In this document: piece by piece, positions 51,742-62,459 of the stretch
Layout: every line of letters starts with the position of its first letter
Position numbering within the stretch: position 1 is the first letter of the stretch
Origin: Coniochaeta sp. PMI_546
Lineage: Eukaryota; Ascomycota; Sordariomycetes; Coniochaetales; Coniochaetaceae
Length of the DNA stretch: 64,000 nt
Assembly (NCBI GenBank): GCA_021432605.1
Contig: MU271145.1
Location: 124,001 to 188,000, forward strand
Reading direction: 5' to 3'
Notes under the pieces: model-generated
Seen by the model: only the letters and a program-made list of their open reading frames with translations
Told to the model about the DNA's origin: nothing
Database searches by the model: none
Program-made: the position numbers and the translations under genes

Positions 51742-53037
51742 CTACTTGACCCGAGTCTCAGTCTCCTTGACAACCCTCTCCAACTCATCCGCCGCCTCGC
51801 CAGGCCCGTCGTGCCTGGCGAAATCATCCCTGACCCGTTCCGCAGCCTTTCGATAGCGCTCGTCGCTCATCACCCTCATCACCGCGTCCCGCAGCGCCTT
51901 CTCGGACGGCGTGTCGGTCCGCAGGTCGATCCCGGCCCCGCTCCAGGCGACGCGGCTGCACACGTCGGCCTTGTCCTCCGTCGTACCGGCGCAGACGAGC
52001 GGTACGCCGCTGCTCAGGGCGGCGAGGACGCCGTTGTACCCGCCGTTGGTGATCATGACGCCTACGTGGGGAAGGAGCTTGGCGTGGGGCACGAAGGGGG
52101 CTGTTAGGACGGTGGGGGGCTTGGGGACTGTGGTGAGGATGGCCTCGATGTCTTTTCCTGTTATGATGAGGAGGAGCTCTGGCCGTGAGGAGAGGGCTTG
52201 GAGGGCGGGCTTGATGAGGTTCTCGGGGTGGGTTGCGATTGTGCCCTGCGTGACGTGGACTACCTTGTCTCGCGGGTGGGCGAGGAGGGTGTCCCACCAG
52301 TCTGGCGGGACGAAGGAGGCTTCGTCGAACAGGGGCAGGAGAGGCCCGACGAACTTGATTGAGGGGGCCAGGTTCTGACGCGGGAACTCGAAGGCCGGGG
52401 TGGCCATCTGGAGGTGCAGGATGGGCGACCGCACGACGGTGGCGAAGGTCTGGCCTGGTGGGAGGGGGCCGAGACCGAGCTCGGCGCGTTTCTGGTTGAG
52501 GATGGCGGTCATCTTGGAGTAGAAGAACCAGTCTGCTGCCTTGTGGGTTGCGATGTTTGCCAGGCGTCCGAATATGGTTGTGGGGGGCTGCTTGCCGGTT
52601 CCCCACGGGGGCACTTCTGGGTCTAGGGTCACGAGCGGGTTGATGCCCAGGGTGGCATACGGCAGACCGGTGAGGTTGTGCAGAGCGTGCGCGCCGTATG
52701 TGGCAAACTCGACGAGCAGGATGTCTGCTGGAAAGGTCTTGAGGGCCTCCTGGTAGTCGCGGACTTGGGCTGGGACTCGGTCGAGGAAGAGCTTGCGCAG
52801 GAAGGAGATGATCTTGGCGAGACCTGATGTGCCCGGGTCGGGCTTGGTCTCGTCGTCTTGGATCATGGCGTCGTTTGACATGGCCACAAAGCGCGCGCCG
52901 ACTTCAGTGACTCTGGGCTCGTAAGCTGGGCCGGTCATCCAGAGGACTTCATGGCCGCGTCGAACGAGCTCTTTGGCAATTGGTTGCGTTGGGTTGAAGT
53001 GGCCCGCGTAGGGCATTGTCGAGATGAGGACCTTCAT
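51742..53037 (-). CDS. UDP-glycosyltransferase (GT1, MGT-like)
   Basis: One exon of 431 residues. The N-terminal acceptor domain begins MKVLISTMPYAGHFNPTQPI, with the catalytic His of the GH-N motif (His13), followed by ELVRRGHEVLWMTGPAYEPR. The C-terminal nucleotide-sugar domain has VVHVTQGTIATHPENLIKPA, PFVPHAKLLPHVGVMITNGG and NGVLAALSSGVPLVCAGTTE, which together make the GT1 signature, with the ED of TEDKADVCSR in place of the DQ/EQ sugar contact. Length and layout match soluble macrolide-type glycosyltransferases found in fungi and bacteria, without the membrane anchor of animal UGTs. It probably transfers a hexose to a small lipophilic acceptor, for example in detoxification or natural-product tailoring. 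Confidence 0.9.
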   Translation of the reverse strand: MKVLISTMPYAGHFNPTQPIAKELVRRGHEVLWMTGPAYEPRVTEVGARFVAMSNDAMIQDDETKPDPGTSGLAKIISFLRKLFLDRVPAQVRDYQEALKTFPADILLVEFATYGAHALHNLTGLPYATLGINPLVTLDPEVPPWGTGKQPPTTIFGRLANIATHKAADWFFYSKMTAILNQKRAELGLGPLPPGQTFATVVRSPILHLQMATPAFEFPRQNLAPSIKFVGPLLPLFDEASFVPPDWWDTLLAHPRDKVVHVTQGTIATHPENLIKPALQALSSRPELLLIITGKDIEAILTTVPKPPTVLTAPFVPHAKLLPHVGVMITNGGYNGVLAALSSGVPLVCAGTTEDKADVCSRVAWSGAGIDLRTDTPSEKALRDAVMRVMSDERYRKAAERVRDDFARHDGPGEAADELERVVKETETRVK

Positions 53038-53965
53038 TGGAGGTGTGTGCAGTCAAACTGGTTTGAAGTAGACGTCTGGGGAGCAGCAGACTCTTATTAT
53101 ATGAGGGTGGTCTTGATTTCCCCGACTGCTTACGTCCCCCGCAGCCTCTTGCGTCAGCTCGTCAAGGAACCAAAGCAACACCACGTCTCTGAGACTGACG
53201 ATGGAGCCGATATACTTCAATCACATCAAGCCTGTGCTTTGTGTCTCGAGTAATTGGCATTTGAATATTCAAGCAGTTCCTCACTTGATTTAGATTCTGA
53301 AGAGTATGCACGACAGGCTGAATCACGAGGCCAGACTACCTCTAGCGACCTACCTCCGGCTTAACTTTATAGGGCCGCCAGCAGCAGCAACAGATGAGAG
53401 TAACTATCGTCCCTCGTAACCTTGTTCCAAAATGTCTTGGCACATCATGTACTTGGCGGGTGCAAGTCAGCATCTTCCTCCATCATTACTACTGTGTATA
53501 GCTGGTCTGTGGGCATGGAGATGTGCCAGACCCTAACCCTGATACTCTTTAGAACGGCGCCACACACCAGCCACATGAATCCCAACCACGTCACTTCTGT
53601 GGCTGTGCGGTGGATGGCGGGGTTTCAATGCGGCGGTGATGTCGGGAAATTGAATGCGATTGTTTATGCGCCAGTCAACCTTGAACCTCTAATTCTCTCC
53701 TAAGAACATACTACCGCCATACCATACCTACGTCTTTTACCGAGACAACACCAGACAACCCTTGGATTATCCGAGACAGCAAAACACCTCATCACGAAGA
53801 CCACGTCCTGTCAGTTGAACCACCTACAGACGCACAACGTCCGGCGTACTCCCAACAACCTGGCGGCCACGCGTCCTCCCTTTCTCCTCCTCCGTGTTCT
53901 CCGGAGATCAAGGAACCTGCCTACCGTCACTCTGGACTACGATACCTGAGATACAAAAACCTACC
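53038..53965. other. Divergent intergenic region
   Basis: About 930 bp between the glycosyltransferase and calponin-like gene starts. A TATTATATGAG sequence near 53095-53105 lies about 60 bp upstream of the glycosyltransferase start. A 93-codon plus-strand frame (53422-53703) is not convincing. The 200 bp before 53966 are pyrimidine- and CAAC-rich, a typical 5' leader. Confidence 0.45.
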
Positions 53966-56197
53966 ATGGCGTCGGTTACGTCGCTGGACAAGGACCTGCG
54001 CAAGCTGCGTCTCGACAAGTACACCCCCGCCGCCGCAAACGAGGCCAAGACTTGGATCGAGAGCATCCTCGGCGAGCGGCTGCCGTCGTCAGATCTCCTC
54101 GACGGACTTAAAGATGGCGTAGCCTTGTGCAAGTAGGTTTTATTCTCCCTCTCTACATATCATTAGAATTAGAAAGAAAACAGCAAACTAACCGATAACC
54201 ACTACATCAGACTCGCAAACCTCGCCCTCCCGCCCCCAGGCATCAAGTTCAAAAAGTCCGCCATGCCCTTCATCCAGATGGAGAACATCTCCCACTTCCT
54301 CCGCGCCTGCCAATCACCCCCCCTCAACCTCCCCGACCACGACATGTTCCTGACCGTCGACCTCTACGAGCAAAAAGACCCGGCCCAGGTCCTGCAGTGC
54401 CTCGGCTCCTTCAGCCGCGCCGCCAACCGCGTCGACCCCTCCGCCTTCCCCACCGCCATCGGAGCCCGCAGCGCCCGCGGCGGCGTCCTCAGCCCGCAGT
54501 CCACCGGACCGGCGACCCCGACCGGCCGCAACAACGACCTGCGGGGCCGGGGGATCTCGAACGCCAGCAACGCCTCGTCGGCCTACGGTCGGGGCGCGCC
54601 GACGCTGACGGCCTCGCGGACGGGTGACTCTGGTTCGGGCAGGTGGAGTCCGACCAAGAGTCCTACGAGTAACAACAACAATGGCTCCGCCTCGCCGCCG
54701 GTGAACGTCAGCAGCTGGAGCACGCGGGCGCACGAGGGGGCCACGTCGCCGGCGTGGAACATCGCGCAGTACGGGTACATGGGCGGTGCCAGCCAGGGGG
54801 CGCTGGGGATCGCCTTTGGTGGGCGGCGGCAGATCACTAGTGCCGGTCCGCACGTGCCCAACATGGCGGAGAAGGAGAAGAGGAGGCGGGAGGCGGAGGC
54901 GGAGGCCGAGAGGCAGAGGGTGCAGATGGAGGAGGAGGAGAGGAGGAGACGGGCGGAGCTGGAGGCGGAGGAGGAGAGGGCCCGGCTCGAGGAGGAGAGG
55001 AGGTGGAAGGAGGAGGCGAGGCGGCTGAGGGAGCTGGAGGCCAGGCGGATAGAGGAGGAGAAGAGGAGGTGGGAGGAGGAGGAGCGGGAGTGGAAGATGG
55101 AGGAGGAGAGGCGGAAGAGGGAGGAGGAGGAGGCCGAGAGGCGGCTGCAGCAGGAGCGCAGCACGCGGTCCAGGGGCAACAGCGACGCGCGCCTGCGGGG
55201 GCAGTTTCTCAGCCAGTACCAGGCGGAGCAGGGCGTGTCGCCTGGTTCGTCGCAGCGGAGTGCGCACAACAGCGAGTACGGCAACCGTATCAAGGAGCTG
55301 GAGAAGGAACTCGAGCTGGCGAGACAGAGGGAGGCGGAGTACGAGCGTGACAGGCAGGGACGGTCGAGGAGGAAGCCTGATAGTCCCGAGGACAAGAGGT
55401 CCAAGGCAAGATCTCGCAGCCGGCCTGCGTCCAGGCCACCGAGTCGGCAGGACTCGTGGCGACCGAAAGACGACCGCGGTATCTCTGTCTCCCCCATTGC
55501 GAGCCCGAGCATCGGCCAGGGCGGCCAGTGGAGCCAGCCGTCACAGCAGGACTACGGTCTGGGCGCCGGATCAGCGGCACCTCCGCAGCCTCCGCGGTCT
55601 CCGAGACCTCTGCCGGACCCAAAGACGGCCGCGCCGCCGCCATCTGCGCCGCTTAAGAAGCAGCGCACGGGCGAGCAGCCGCCGGTCATACCGGTCAGGA
55701 AACACCACACGGGCTCACGTCCGCTGCCGGACCCTGCGGCCTACGCGTCTACGCCACCGCCTGCTGCCAACTCGGCACGGTCGCCGCCGGCTTCGATTCC
55801 GCCGGCCATACGGTCGCCTCCGGCTGCCATCCGGTCTCCGCCGAACAATAGCCCGTTTGCCAGACCGGACCGGTACGGCGGTGGTGGTAGTCCTGCGGCA
55901 TCATCAGCATCAGCAGCGGGGGCGGCGGGGGCGGCCAAACCGGCGGCGAAGAAGCAGAGCCTGCTGGAGCGGGAGATGGAGCTGGAGAGGCAGCGGCAGC
56001 GGGAGTGGGAGGAGGCGCAGAAGGAGACGGCGACGCGGGCGAGGGGCGGGGAGGTGGACGGGGTCGGGGGCCGGTGGGACGTCAGTCAGTGGAGCGGGTA
56101 TACGGGGGGGGACACGCAGAACAAGGGGGCTCAGGGGATTGGGGCAGGGAGGAGGCAGATTGTTGGGCCTAGGCCCTTGCCTGGGGCGCCGAGGTGA
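53966..56197 (+). CDS. Calponin/transgelin-like actin-binding protein with long coiled coil
   Basis: Exons 53966-54132 and 54211-56197 give 717 residues. The intron has a GTAGGT donor, a CTAAC branch and a CATCAG acceptor. Residues about 18-140 form one calponin-homology domain: ANEAKTWIESILGERLPSS, LLDGLKDGVALCKLANLALP, FKKSAMPFIQMENISHFLRA and VDLYEQKDPAQVLQCLGSFS. A Ser-rich region follows, then a calponin-type repeat (YMGGASQGALGIAFGGRRQI, about 232-251), a very charged Glu/Arg coiled coil (about 260-440), a Pro-rich region with repeated RPLPDP and RSPPA units, a short second coiled coil and a final calponin-like repeat (NKGAQGIGAGRRQIVGPRPL). The yeast relative Scp1 is far shorter. Likely an actin cross-linker at cortical patches or the hyphal tip; SH3 binding by the Pro-rich part is possible. 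Confidence 0.9.
54870..55160 (+). repeat. Purine-rich GGAGGCGGAGG-type low-complexity tract within the calponin-like gene
   Basis: About 290 bp of almost pure purine on the plus strand built from irregular GAGGAG/GAGGCG units, encoding the Glu/Arg coiled coil. The strand asymmetry also produces a long spurious open frame on the opposite strand. Confidence 0.8.
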
Positions 56198-57357
56198 TGG
56201 TAGTTGCGTTGGTGGTGCATGTGTGGTGCTAGTATGGTAGTCTAGAGGTGCTGTGAGGTTGAACAGATTGAGTGTCACGGCATAGCGTGGATGGCATAGA
56301 GGTCATCAACGGTGTGGAGAAGATGAGTCACCGACGGTGTGTGTCTGTGTGTGGAATTACGTCACAATTCGATGGTGTGCAATTGACCTGGACCCAAGTG
56401 AGAGTGGAAACTACCTTATTCATTGACGCCAACTTATAGATGAGAACGGATGGGATGCCATAGAGCTATTCAGATGTCTTCATCTGACGATATATACTGG
56501 TGTTCGGACGATGATTGCTCTACATAAGGTACCACGAGTTCTTGAGTACCCAGATAGATGAGAACATGATTTAAGACTGGGTGTGAGATGTGGTGATTCC
56601 CCTCGCAATTGATGTGATACTACGGATAATCTTCTCTATATTAGACTCCCGCCAGGTACAGCATATATTTCATAAAAATAATATCACAGAATATCATTCA
56701 AAAATACAACTGGTCCAAGAGTGACATAGTAACAAAGTGACAAGAGCGACAAAGTGACAAAGTGACGTCCATCGGTGCATTTTTTTCAGAGCAGCTGCCG
56801 TCGACAAAGTCTTAATCGCGCAGCTGCCATTGGCCAATTCATCTTGTTGACTCAAACCCCGCGCTCAGCAAAGCTCGAGTCAGGACGATATCGGCGGGGA
56901 CAGAGATCAAGCATTTTTTTTTTTCTTTCTCACCGCCAACGGAGGTACTTTCACTCTTGTCACTGTTGTCACTCTTTGATAAACCGAGCACACTAATAAC
57001 ACGCACTAGCCGTGTTGCTGTTCCATCTCAGATAGCGCGTGTAGATCCCCGAGGAGGAGCAGAGAGGGTGAGTCAATCTGCATCTCTGTAGGTACTGGCA
57101 GAAAAAAAAAAAAAGAAGGACAGTCACTTGTTGGAGTGAGTACCTTGCTTTAGCTGCAGTACCAAGTACCTCCGTCCAGAGTTGACCACCCCCGGCCATC
57201 TCCTCCGAAATATATTTCTTAGACCCCGGACTTATTTCCCTCTGTGCGCAAAACCACAAGCTTTCCAAACGGCCAGTCAGTCAGACGACTCACCTTCAGT
57301 CACTTCATCTTTTTGAAGAACTACTCCGCGCAAAGAGAGGCTAAAAGACACGCGACC
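56198..57357. other. Intergenic, promoter and leader of the CPS gene
   Basis: About 1.16 kb. GTGACA-type direct repeats at about 56720-56765, a run of 11 T at 56914-56924 and a run of 13 A at 57102-57114. No gene recognised. Confidence 0.5.
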
Positions 57358-60300
57358 ATGTTTTTGGCACGCCGCCAGCCTCTCCGCGCTGCGGCCAGGG
57401 TGCACCAGAACCTGACCCTGCGAACGGCCACCGCCAGGTCCTTCACCAGCGTCACTGCTGCTCGGTCCACCCTCACCGCATCCTCCTCGAAGCGCAGGAG
57501 CTTCGCGACCGTCGCTACCAACCAGCCCAAGCCCAGCACCAACAGCTACCTCCAGAACCTGCCCAAGGACTACTTCAAGACGCCGCTGCCCGACATCAAG
57601 AAGGTCCTCGTTATCGGCTCCGGTGGTCTTGCCATTGGCCAGGCTGGAGAGTTCGACTACTCCGGTACGTGTGCTTCAATGTGTGACTCACACAGCTTCA
57701 TCCTCGATATAAGGGGAAAAGTGAAATACAGAAAATATGAAAATGACATGCTGACATGCCAATTGGCCCAATTGCACAGGCTCGCAGGCCCTCAAGGCTC
57801 TCAAGGAGGCCGGCATCGCCTCCGTCCTCCTCAACCCCAACATCGCCACCATCCAGACCAGCCACAGTCTCGCCGGCGAGGTCTACTTCCTGCCCGTCAC
57901 CCCCGAGTACGTCGAGTACGTCCTGCAGCGCGAGAAGCCCGATGGCATCTTCCTGTCCTACGGCGGCCAGACCGCCCTCAACCTCGGCGTGCAGATGAAG
58001 CGCCTCGGCCTGCTCGAAAAGTACAACGTCAAGGTCCTCGGCACCTCCGTCGAGACCCTCGAGCTGAGCGAGGACCGCGACCTGTTCGCCAAGGCCCTCG
58101 AGGAGATCAACATCCCCATCGCCAAGTCCATCGCCGTCGAGACCGTCGACGAGGCCCTCGACGCCGCCGAGAAGGTCGGATATCCCATCATCGTGCGCGC
58201 CGCCTATGCGCTGGGCGGTCTGGGCTCCGGCTTCGCCAACAACAGGGAGGAGCTCGAGCAGCTCGCCGCCCGCTCGCTGACTCTCTCGCCCCAGATCCTG
58301 GTCGAGAAGAGTCTGAAGGGCTGGAAGGAGGTCGAGTACGAGGTCGTCCGCGATGCCGAGGATAACTGCATCACCGTCTGCAACATGGTACGTCTCCGCA
58401 ACGTGTTTTTTTCTGGCTACACGCTGTTTCTTGGCTACACGTGCCAAACCTGCTCAACATATCTCTCTCTAACATAAAAACTCCACAGGAAAACTTCGAC
58501 CCCCTGGGCATCCACACCGGCGACTCGATCGTCGTCGCCCCCTCGCAGACGCTCTCCGACGAGGAGTACCACATGCTCCGCACCGCCGCCATCAAGATCA
58601 TCCGCCACCTCGGCGTCGTCGGCGAGTGCAACTGCCAGTACGCCCTGCAGCCCGACGGCCTCGACTACCGCGTCATCGAGGTCAACGCCCGCCTGTCGCG
58701 CTCCTCCGCCCTCGCCTCCAAGGCCACCGGCTACCCGCTCGCCTACACCGCCGCCAAGATCGGTCTCGGCAGCACCCTGCCCAGCCTGCCCAACGCCGTC
58801 ACAAAGACCACCACGGCCAACTTCGAGCCCTCGCTCGACTACGTCGTCGTCAAGATCCCCCGCTGGGACCTGGCCAAGTTCCAGCTCGTCGGCCGCAGCA
58901 TCGGCTCCGCCATGAAGTCCGTCGGCGAGGTCATGGCCATCGGCCGCACCTTCGAGGAGGCCATTCAGAAGGCCGTCCGCATGGTCGACCCCAAATTCCC
59001 CGGCTGGTACAACCCCAAGAAGGAGCACTTTGACGACCTCGACTTCGAGCTGGCCAACCCCACCGACCGCCGCTGGATCGCCGTCGGCCAGGCCATGCAG
59101 CACGAGGGCTACTCTGTCGACCGCGTCCACGACCTCACCAAGATCGACCGCTGGTTCCTGCACAAGCTCAAGAACATCGTCGACATGAGCAAGTCGCTCG
59201 AGCAGGCCGGCGGCCTCGAGGCCATCAAGAAGGAGCAGCTCGAGAAGGCCAAGCGCCTGGGCTTCAGCGACGCCCAGATCGCCATGGCCCTCGCCCAGGG
59301 CGGCCACAAGGTCTCGGAGCAGGACGTCCGCGTCTACCGCAAGTCGCTCGGCATCCACCCTTGGGTCAAGCGGATCGACACCCTGGCCGCCGAGTTCCCG
59401 GCCGACACAAACTACCTGTACACCACCTACAACGCCTCGAGCCACGACGTCGTGCTCGAGCCGGGCCACGACCAGGCCGTCATCCTCGGCTCGGGAGTCT
59501 ACCGCATCGGCTCGTCGGTCGAGTTCGACTGGTGCGCTGTCAGCGCCACCCGGGCTCTCAGGGAGCAGGGCAAGAAGACCATCATGATCAACGTGAGTTA
59601 TAGTTTACCCACCCCTGAAAAAGTGATTCCCGGGGCGATCCTGCAATCATCATGCGATCTTTCGTATCGTCGTGTGTTCTTCAGGTCGTCCCTTAATAAT
59701 CTTCTTTGGTATTTCCATGACCAGCATGCTAACAGCCTCCCAGTACAATCCCGAGACTTATTCCACAGACTTCGACGTTGCGGACAGGCTCTACTTTGAG
59801 GAGCTGTCGTACGAGCGCGTGATGGACATCTACGAGCTCGAGCACGCCGGCTCGGCTGTCGTGTCCTTTGGTGGACAGCTGCCGCAGAACATCGCCCTGA
59901 AGCTGCAGGAGGTCGGCGGTGCTAGGATTCTGGGGACGAACCCTCTGGTATGTGATGCCCTTTGCTCGATTTTATCTAGTTTTCAATTTCTTGGAATCCG
60001 ATTCCTGGATATTTGATTTTCGGATATCCCATTTGTTGAATTCCGATCTCTTGAGCTATTGAGATAAGATAACAGAACAAATCCGCTAACATACAACAGG
60101 ACATCGACAAGGCCGAGGACCGCAAGAAGTTCTCCAACATCCTCGACAGCATCGGCGTCGGCCAGCCCCAGTGGGCCGAGCTGACCAGCGTCTCGGAGGC
60201 CGAGGCCTTCGCCGACCGCGTCGGCTTCCCCGTCCTCGTCCGCCCCTCGTACGTGCTCTCGGGCGCCGCCATGTCGGTCATCAAGTCCAAGGACGAGCTG

Positions 60301-61386
60301 CACCAGAAGCTGGCGGCCGCCAGCTCCGTCTCCGCGGAGCACCCGGTGGTCATCTCCAAGTTCATCGAGGGCGCGGCCGAGATCGACGTCGACGGCGTGG
60401 CCTCCAAGGGCGAGCTGCTGGTGCACGCCGTCTCTGAGCACGTGGAGAACGCCGGCGTGCACTCGGGCGATGCCACGCTCATCCTGCCGCCGCAGAAGCT
60501 CGAGCCGGCCATCATGGAGCGGCTCAAGGTGATCGCGCAAAAGGTCGCGAGGGCGTGGAACATCACGGGCCCGTTCAACATGCAGGTGATCAAGGCCGAG
60601 CGCCAGGACGGCAGCGGCGGGGAGCCGGACCTGCTGGTCATCGAGTGCAACCTGCGGGCGTCGAGGTCTTTCCCTTTCGTGTCCAAGACGCTGGCGACCA
60701 ACTTCATCGACGTGGCCACCAAGGCGCTGACGGGCAAGGACGTGCCGGAGCCGCGGGACCTGATGACGGTGCAGCGCGACTACTGCGCCGTCAAGGTGCC
60801 GCAGTTCAGCTGGACGAGGCTGGCGGGGGCGGACCCCATGCTGGGCGTGGAGATGAGCTCGACGGGGGAGATTGCGTGCTTTGGCAAGGATGTCGTGGAT
60901 GCGTACTGGGCGGCCATGCAGTCGACTATGAACTTCCGCGTTCCCGAACCGGGCGAGGGGATTTTGCTGGGGGGTGACGTGGATAAGAACTGGCTGACGG
61001 TGGTGGTCGATAACCTGTCGCCGCTGGGGTACAAGTTCTTCTGCGCCTCGGACGAGGTGAAGGAGCTGATCGAGCGGACGGCCCGAGGTAAAGTGACGGT
61101 GACCAAGATCGACCTGCCGGTCAACAAGATGGGGATCCGGGACGCGTTCCAGAACAACAACGTCAAGGCCGTCTTTAGTCTGTGCAGCGAGCGGGCCAGG
61201 GACACGGCGGACAAGGACTACCTGATGCGCCGGAACGCGGTTGACTTTGGCGTGCCGCTGCTCATGGAGGCGAACACGGCGATGCTGTTCTCGGAGTGCA
61301 TGGCCAAGAAGCTGCCGCGGCCGGGGGGCATTCCGTCCGAGGCTAGGCCGTGGAGCGAGTTTATCGGGGGGAAGCCTTTGGTGTGA
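57358..61386 (+). CDS. arg-3: Arginine-specific carbamoyl-phosphate synthase, large subunit, mitochondrial
   Basis: Five exons are inferred: 57358-57664, 57780-58387, 58489-59592, 59744-59947 and 60100-61386, 1,169 residues in all, the expected length for the fungal arginine-specific subunit (no fused ATCase or GATase as in the pyrimidine enzyme). Residues 1-50 are Arg/Ser/Ala-rich without acids, a mitochondrial presequence. The first synthetase half begins [20 protein letters not shown] and includes [20 protein letters not shown] and [14 protein letters not shown]. The second half repeats this with [20 protein letters not shown]-type and [19 protein letters not shown] blocks, two ATP-grasp units in all. 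The C-terminal MGS-like domain includes [20 protein letters not shown]. With the small subunit it makes carbamoyl phosphate from glutamine, bicarbonate and ATP for arginine synthesis. The symbol follows Neurospora usage. Confidence 0.95.
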
Positions 61387-61953
61387 GGCTGTTGCTCTTC
61401 CTATAAGTTGGGGTAGAGAGGGGGAAAGGAGGGAGAGGGGTGTTGGCGATGAGATGTTCACTTTGATTCCTTCCATATGTGTGATCTTACGGTGTTCAGT
61501 GGCGGGCAAAATGGCTACCGAGGCGTTCAGATTGTTTGTATATAGCCTGGAACTGATTAGCGTAGAGAGAAACGGATTCCCCAAAGTGCTCTTGATGTTT
61601 GCTGGCATGCGTGTGCAAGTTGAGTAGGACTATGCATTATGGCAGAGCGACAACACAGAAGTCATACTAGACTTTTTCCTTGATATTCTTATGGGCGTAT
61701 AGTTTGGTCGTCTTGTTGCCTCGTCCTCCCTTTGTCTAATCATCCAGTCGTCTAATCATAGTTTCTATATCTACGTGTCTAAGTAGTTATAGTCCTGCTA
61801 GAATCTTGTAGTTGGGACAGCACAGCAATATGCGAGATTCAATCGAAGCAGCATTGAATAGAGACTTTCCATCTCTCCACCCAATCTGCGAGTATCACCG
61901 TCCCTCACGGCCTCGTTAAGATGTCAATTTGATGATACTTGATGATAATGCTT

Positions 61954-61981
61954 GATGATGATGATGATGATGATGATGATG
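61954..61981. repeat. GAT trinucleotide microsatellite
   Basis: Nine perfect GAT units plus one base; imperfect copies extend to the left (from about 61931). Confidence 0.9.
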
Positions 61982-62072
61982 CGGAGGAACCAAAAGAAGC
62001 ACCCGCGCGCCCCCACATCAGCTCGGTTTTAAGCTCGGCTGTAACTGTCGGGCGCCATCCGTCAGTGGGAAA

Positions 62073-62107
62073 ACAGTGGATTTGACAGTGGATTTGACAG
62101 TGGATTT
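62073..62107. repeat. 12-bp tandem repeat, about 3 copies
   Basis: ACAGTGGATTTG occurs twice perfectly and a third time without its last base, about 350 bp upstream of the MFS start. Confidence 0.9.
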
Positions 62108-62459
62108 ATTACCGCGCGCGCTTCCCAATTCTGTCAGAGTCTCCAGCGTCATTGGTATCCACTTGCCGTTGGGGGGTCACTGGAGACTGGAGCGGTTGTA
62201 ATCCCTTAGAAAGCGGAATGCCTTCGCTAGGAAATGATTGATAATGCACGCTACGAGCCCAAAAAAAATAATGCCCGTCTATCATGTTGCCCCTAGCGCC
62301 GGGACAGATACCGGAGTGATGTGTACGTACCCTCCAGTCACGGAACTTTAGTCTCAACATGATCCCATGGTCCTACATGTGAAACTTTCCTTTCGTAACA
62401 ATCTCGAAAAGTCAATTCTCTTCCCTACTTTGACGGACAACGGCCGATGAGAAGAAGAA

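Larger units (their letters stand above)
61387..62459. other. Intergenic, promoter of the MFS gene
   Basis: About 1.07 kb with the 3' flank of the CPS gene and, toward the right, the GAT microsatellite and 12-bp tandem repeat listed separately. No gene recognised. Confidence 0.5.

Noticed and set aside
40147-53037. Whole region considered as a secondary-metabolite cluster because of the regulator, oxygenase, transporter, GST and glycosyltransferase
   Set aside because: No polyketide, peptide or terpene synthase is present, and BTB and orphan genes intervene; only the inner 40-47.5 kb group was kept as a possible module.
54314-55512. Two long minus-strand frames over the calponin-like gene
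   Set aside because: They mirror the purine-rich coding tract and give Pro/Leu or Ser/Leu low-complexity sequence only.
58435-59469. 344-codon minus-strand frame over CPS exon 3
   Set aside because: Same antisense artefact; repetitive Val/Gly/Asp/Leu composition.
59983-61608. 541-codon open frame on the minus strand over the last CPS exon
   Set aside because: It is antisense to a firmly identified conserved gene and is His/Arg/Leu/Val-rich in the way produced by strong GC bias at third positions. No domain.
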